A stretch of DNA of 64,000 nucleotides, taken from positions 1,736,001 to 1,800,000 of the forward strand of contig JACKCF010000001.1 of assembly GCA_020634165.1 (NCBI GenBank), in the 5' to 3' direction. This DNA is from Anaerolineaceae bacterium. Lineage in GTDB: Bacteria; Chloroflexota; Anaerolineae; Aggregatilineales; Phototrophicaceae. The notes beneath the pieces are model-generated. The model worked only from the letters and a program-made list of their open reading frames with translations. It was not told where the DNA came from and searched no databases. The position numbers and the translations under genes were made by a program. Shown piece by piece: positions 60,877 to 64,000 of this stretch; the first letter of the stretch is position 1, and each line of letters begins with the position of its first letter.

Positions 60877-63048
60877 ATGCTGCTACGCGCGTATCGCATA
60901 ACAGACCGCTTCGGAATTCTGCTGCTCAAAATGGCGGAATTCATCTACGAATGGCTCATTGGCAGTGGTTCGTCCCTGGTTATCATCCTGAAGCGCATCC
61001 TCGGCGGCATCTTGGCCCTGGTGATGGTCATTCTCGGCGTGATTTGGAAGCTGCTGCGCGCGATCCTTGGGGTTATCCTGGGCATACTCGGTTTTGTAGT
61101 GAGCGCGCTCCTTGGCTTGTTCGGTGTCGTGACGCGCACAGGTACGAAAGCTACGGGCGCAATGGCCGACCGAGCGTCTCAGGGTGCGACTGGGGCTATG
61201 GCCCGTCGTGCCGCCCGCGCCGAAGTCGATGTCATCGTGACCGAAGACCCGCTCAAAGTCCAGAATCGCCGTCTGAGCGTCCTGGTAATGGCCTTTGGCG
61301 CGATTGCGATTGCCGCCATACTCTATGCGACCGATCAATCACGTAATTCCTCGCCTGTTACGACCTTTACTGGTAGTGGTGCCGATGCCTTCGTCATTGA
61401 TGCCACCCAGGTTCCAACCCAGTCCGGTCTCGCGGCTATAGCAACGCCCATCCCGACAGCGACCACGGTTCCCGAAGTCTTACAGGTAGGTGGCACGATT
61501 GCCTTCACCGTCCGTGAACGGGGACAGACCGATATATGGGCCGTAGAAGTCGGCTCGCGCCAGCCCATCCGTATTATTAGCAGCTCAACCGATGACCGCG
61601 ATCCCAAATGGAATTTGCAGGGAGATCGTCTCGCGTTTGCATCCCGCCGCGATGGCAACTGGGAACTCTATTTCTTCGACATCAGCGCGCCTGGTGCTGA
61701 TCCAACGGCCAATATCCAGCGCTTGACCTACGACCTCGCGTTCCAGGCCGCACCGAGCTGGAGCGATGATGGTCAGTGGGTTGTCTCAGAAAATTACCAG
61801 GAAAATAACCTCGACATCGTTGCTCGCCGTATTGATGGTTCCCAGGTCGTGCGCCTGACGACCGATGCTGCACCTGATTTTTCGCCTGTTTGGTCACCTA
61901 ATGGCCGACAGGTCGCTTTCGTCAGTTGGCGTGACGGCAATCAGGACATTTATCTGGTAGACCTCAATTCGCAGGCAGTCACCAATTTGACGCAGACGCC
62001 CGAAATTGAAGAAGACTATCCGGCCTTCAGTCCCGATGGCCGCCTGATTGCGTATAGTTCGCAGCAGGGTGGGCAGGAGCAGGTCTCAGTCATTCGTATC
62101 GACCAGCCCGGAACGGGGCAGGTAGTCAGTATTGGCCGTATGCCAACCTGGTCGCCGGATGGCCTCGGTTTAGCCTATATCGCCGATGCCATCGACAATT
62201 CGCGCTCATTCATCTACGTCATGCCATACCAGACGGGTGGCGCACCGCTCATCATCAGCGAAGTGCCTTTTGGCGCCGATCATCCCACCTGGGTGGATCG
62301 CAGCCTTCCGCCAGCATTGGTCAGTGCCGGGGGCGTTGATCTCGCTGTAACGACGCCGCTCTATACCGAACAAATACAGGATCGCGCTACGGGACTAGTT
62401 GGTTTGCAATCCATAACCAACACCCAGGCCCAGAATGCCTTCCTCAGCGATTCGGTCAACGATTCCTTTGACGCCATGCGCCAGCGGCTGGTAGAAGAAT
62501 CCGGCTGGGATTTCCTTGCCCAGATGGACGACCTGTTCTGGAACATCAACCGCCTGGGTGAGCCTGGTGTACCGGATCGCAACTGGCATAAAACAGGCCG
62601 TGCCTTCTCGCTGGATCGCAATGCGCTCCTTGGCTTCCCGCCGGAAATCGAAGTTGTTCGCGAAGAAGTTGGCCCGCTGGATGAAACTTACTGGCGCGTA
62701 TACATCCGTGTGGACGAAGATTTACAGTCTGGCCAACTCGGTGAGCCGCTCCGCCGCTTGCCCTGGGACTTCCTGACCCGCAACCAGGACATCGAGGCCT
62801 ACAACCAGGGTGGGCGTGTGCGCGCATCCGTGCCAACGGGCTACTACGTCGATTTCACGCAGCTTGCCGCCGATTATGGCTGGGAGCGTATGCCTGCTGG
62901 CGAAACTTGGCGCGCCAATGCCGATACCCGCTTCTTCTGGATGTTCTTCAAGCCAGAAGGTATGTCCTGGGTGGATGCCATGCTGGAAATTTATACACCT
63001 GGCGAGATGGGTGGCTTCCTGCCCACGCCGACAGCCTCTGCTAACTAG
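60877..63048 (+). CDS. Membrane protein with TolB/WD40-like beta-propeller
   Basis: A 723-residue protein. The N-terminal ~90 residues contain hydrophobic stretches (about two spans, e.g. ILGGILALVMVILGVIWKLL), then a charged cytoplasmic segment and a further span (~130-148). The extracytoplasmic part has TolB-like propeller blades from ~205, with repeats such as FASRRDGNWELYFFDIS and VSWRDGNQDIYLVDL, to ~430. A C-terminal domain (~450-715) has no family I can name. Likely an envelope-bound protein that binds wall or other partners. An M23 peptidase gene follows 18 bases after its stop, with a good ribosome site. Confidence 0.83.
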   Translation: MLLRAYRITDRFGILLLKMAEFIYEWLIGSGSSLVIILKRILGGILALVMVILGVIWKLLRAILGVILGILGFVVSALLGLFGVVTRTGTKATGAMADRASQGATGAMARRAARAEVDVIVTEDPLKVQNRRLSVLVMAFGAIAIAAILYATDQSRNSSPVTTFTGSGADAFVIDATQVPTQSGLAAIATPIPTATTVPEVLQVGGTIAFTVRERGQTDIWAVEVGSRQPIRIISSSTDDRDPKWNLQGDRLAFASRRDGNWELYFFDISAPGADPTANIQRLTYDLAFQAAPSWSDDGQWVVSENYQENNLDIVARRIDGSQVVRLTTDAAPDFSPVWSPNGRQVAFVSWRDGNQDIYLVDLNSQAVTNLTQTPEIEEDYPAFSPDGRLIAYSSQQGGQEQVSVIRIDQPGTGQVVSIGRMPTWSPDGLGLAYIADAIDNSRSFIYVMPYQTGGAPLIISEVPFGADHPTWVDRSLPPALVSAGGVDLAVTTPLYTEQIQDRATGLVGLQSITNTQAQNAFLSDSVNDSFDAMRQRLVEESGWDFLAQMDDLFWNINRLGEPGVPDRNWHKTGRAFSLDRNALLGFPPEIEVVREEVGPLDETYWRVYIRVDEDLQSGQLGEPLRRLPWDFLTRNQDIEAYNQGGRVRASVPTGYYVDFTQLAADYGWERMPAGETWRANADTRFFWMFFKPEGMSWVDAMLEIYTPGEMGGFLPTPTASAN

Positions 63049-63066
63049 CGTTTTTCAGGAGACCCC

Positions 63067-64000
63067 ATGCGTCGTAAACGGCATGGATTTGCCTCAATCT
63101 TCATCGTGATTGTAATCGTCATCGGGTTTGGTGCGCTGCTCTGGCTCAACGGCCCGCAGGATGTACCTGCGGTTATCGCGCCGCCCAATCCTGTGACGGC
63201 CACGCCTGAAGAAAACCCCATTGCGCGCTTGTTGGGGCAGGGCTTTGGCGTAGATAGCACCCCATTACCGACGATTGCCATTCCTGAAGTACTGCCCACC
63301 ATTCCGACCCTGGCAATTGGCCAGGAGGGAACGCCCGTTGTGGTCGGGGCGGGTGATGTCGCTGGCCAGACAGCCCCGATTGCGCTGGTTGTCACGCCAA
63401 CACTGCCACCGCCTACACCCATTGATGCTGCCGAAGCAACCGAAATCGCCGCCACCCGCGACCCGGATAGCTGGCAGCCGCCAGCCCTTATCCCGCCGCT
63501 GTCGAAAGACCCGCTGGGTTACGATCATTACTGGTTTACGCGCCCGCTGGATGCCAATGCCAACAACTGGGTGCTGGAAGTCTATCCCTACGGCTCTGAT
63601 GGCCCCTCGCAGGATAACCCTCTGCGCCAGCATCATGGCATCGACATGTCCAATCGGGTCGGTGAACGTGTTCGTGCGGCGGCTGCGGGCGTCGTCATCT
63701 GGTCGGCTGATGGCCGCCAGGACGAAGTCGATTATTTCCAGAATTCGCCTTCTTATGGCAACGTCATCCTGATAGAGCACTACAACCAGTATCGCGGCCA
63801 GACGCTTTACACGCTTTACGGCCACCTCAGTGCGGCCTTTGTCAATGTCGGCGATGTCGTCGAAATGGGCGAGGTCATTGGCTTGGTCGGCAATACCGGC
63901 CAGGTGACAGGCCCCCACCTGCACTTTGAAGTCCGCCTCGATGAAAATAAATATGGCAGTACCGTCAATCCGGTGCTGTGGATGGTGCCTTATGTTGGGC
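63067..64000 (+). CDS. M23-family (LytM-type) peptidase, 3' truncated by the window end
   Basis: The frame from ATG 63067 is open to the last base (64000), so the C-terminus is missing. AGGAG (63057-63061) precedes the start. It has one N-terminal span (~9-27, ILI-type FIVIVIVIGFGALLWL), a Thr/Pro-rich linker to ~135 and the M23 domain from ~165. The zinc motif is HHGIDMSN (H-x-x-x-D), followed by LYTLYGHLS and GPHLHFEVR (H-x-H). M23 endopeptidases cut peptidoglycan peptide bridges. It pairs with the propeller gene upstream, and with the transpeptidase it gives a small wall-remodelling cluster. Confidence 0.93.
   Translation, partial: MRRKRHGFASIFIVIVIVIGFGALLWLNGPQDVPAVIAPPNPVTATPEENPIARLLGQGFGVDSTPLPTIAIPEVLPTIPTLAIGQEGTPVVVGAGDVAGQTAPIALVVTPTLPPPTPIDAAEATEIAATRDPDSWQPPALIPPLSKDPLGYDHYWFTRPLDANANNWVLEVYPYGSDGPSQDNPLRQHHGIDMSNRVGERVRAAAAGVVIWSADGRQDEVDYFQNSPSYGNVILIEHYNQYRGQTLYTLYGHLSAAFVNVGDVVEMGEVIGLVGNTGQVTGPHLHFEVRLDENKYGSTVNPVLWMVPYVG

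Overview
The window looks like a chromosome fragment from a Chloroflexota bacterium, most likely Anaerolineae-like. This is an inference from gene content: Thr/Pro-rich linkers in exported proteins, LysM/L,D-transpeptidase and M23 wall enzymes, Rex, an F420-type luciferase-family enzyme, MacB-type exporters without a TolC partner, and many GTG/TTG starts. Genes are densely packed, ribosome binding sites are often AAGGAG-like, and operons are separated by clear intrinsic terminators. No rRNA and no CRISPR array was seen. There is one tRNA (Leu, UAG) and one insertion sequence.

Layout. (1) 1-12408: a cut-off luciferase-like oxidoreductase, a multi-span glycosyltransferase-like membrane protein, then a molybdenum hydroxylase locus. 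That locus holds an XdhC-type maturation factor, a fused FAD/2Fe-2S subunit, the molybdopterin subunit and a fused YqeC-MocA cofactor protein. A metallophosphoesterase, a small membrane protein and a large protein with a nucleoside-phosphorylase-like C-terminus lie between them. (2) 12620-21609: purine nucleoside phosphorylase, a membrane protein, a lone response regulator, a fabF-fabH pair on the minus strand, then plus-strand metabolism: an SDR, a GNAT acetyltransferase, a MenC/N-succinylamino acid racemase family enzyme and proC. (3) 22037-26821: an F1-only ATP synthase operon, atpA-atpG-atpD-atpC, whose gamma subunit carries an extra helix-hairpin-helix domain. (4) 26909-29576: a HEAT-repeat protein, a divergent MreB and the redox repressor Rex with its own operator. 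(5) 29779-37309: an ABC efflux operon (two membrane-fusion adaptors, one ATPase, two MacB-type permeases), a small unknown protein and a GbsR/MarR-type regulator. (6) 37382-41349: tRNA-Leu, then tig-clpP-clpX. (7) 41461-46608: an accessory patch with an SH3/beta-propeller exported protein split by an IS5-type element, a secreted unknown protein and an MBL-fold hydrolase. (8) 46826-53331: a winged-helix AAA+ ATPase, a degenerate receiver protein, an SDR, obgE, nadD and a tandem solute-binding protein. (9) 53236-64000: two EamA permeases, superoxide dismutase, class II fumarase, two GNATs, an HD-domain protein, a LysM4-L,D-transpeptidase, a TolB-like propeller membrane protein and an M23 peptidase cut by the window end.

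Functional links. The hydroxylase locus next to a purine nucleoside phosphorylase suggests, but does not prove, purine or heterocycle oxidation with a cytidylylated molybdenum cofactor. The GNAT/MenC-family pair suggests N-succinylation and racemisation of amino acids rather than menaquinone synthesis. tig-clpP-clpX is a protein quality-control operon. The most unusual items are the gamma-HHH fusion, the MreB with altered nucleotide-site residues, the acidic/His insert in trigger factor, the Arg-rich FabH tail, and the IS insertion that can be reversed exactly to restore a 729-residue reading frame.
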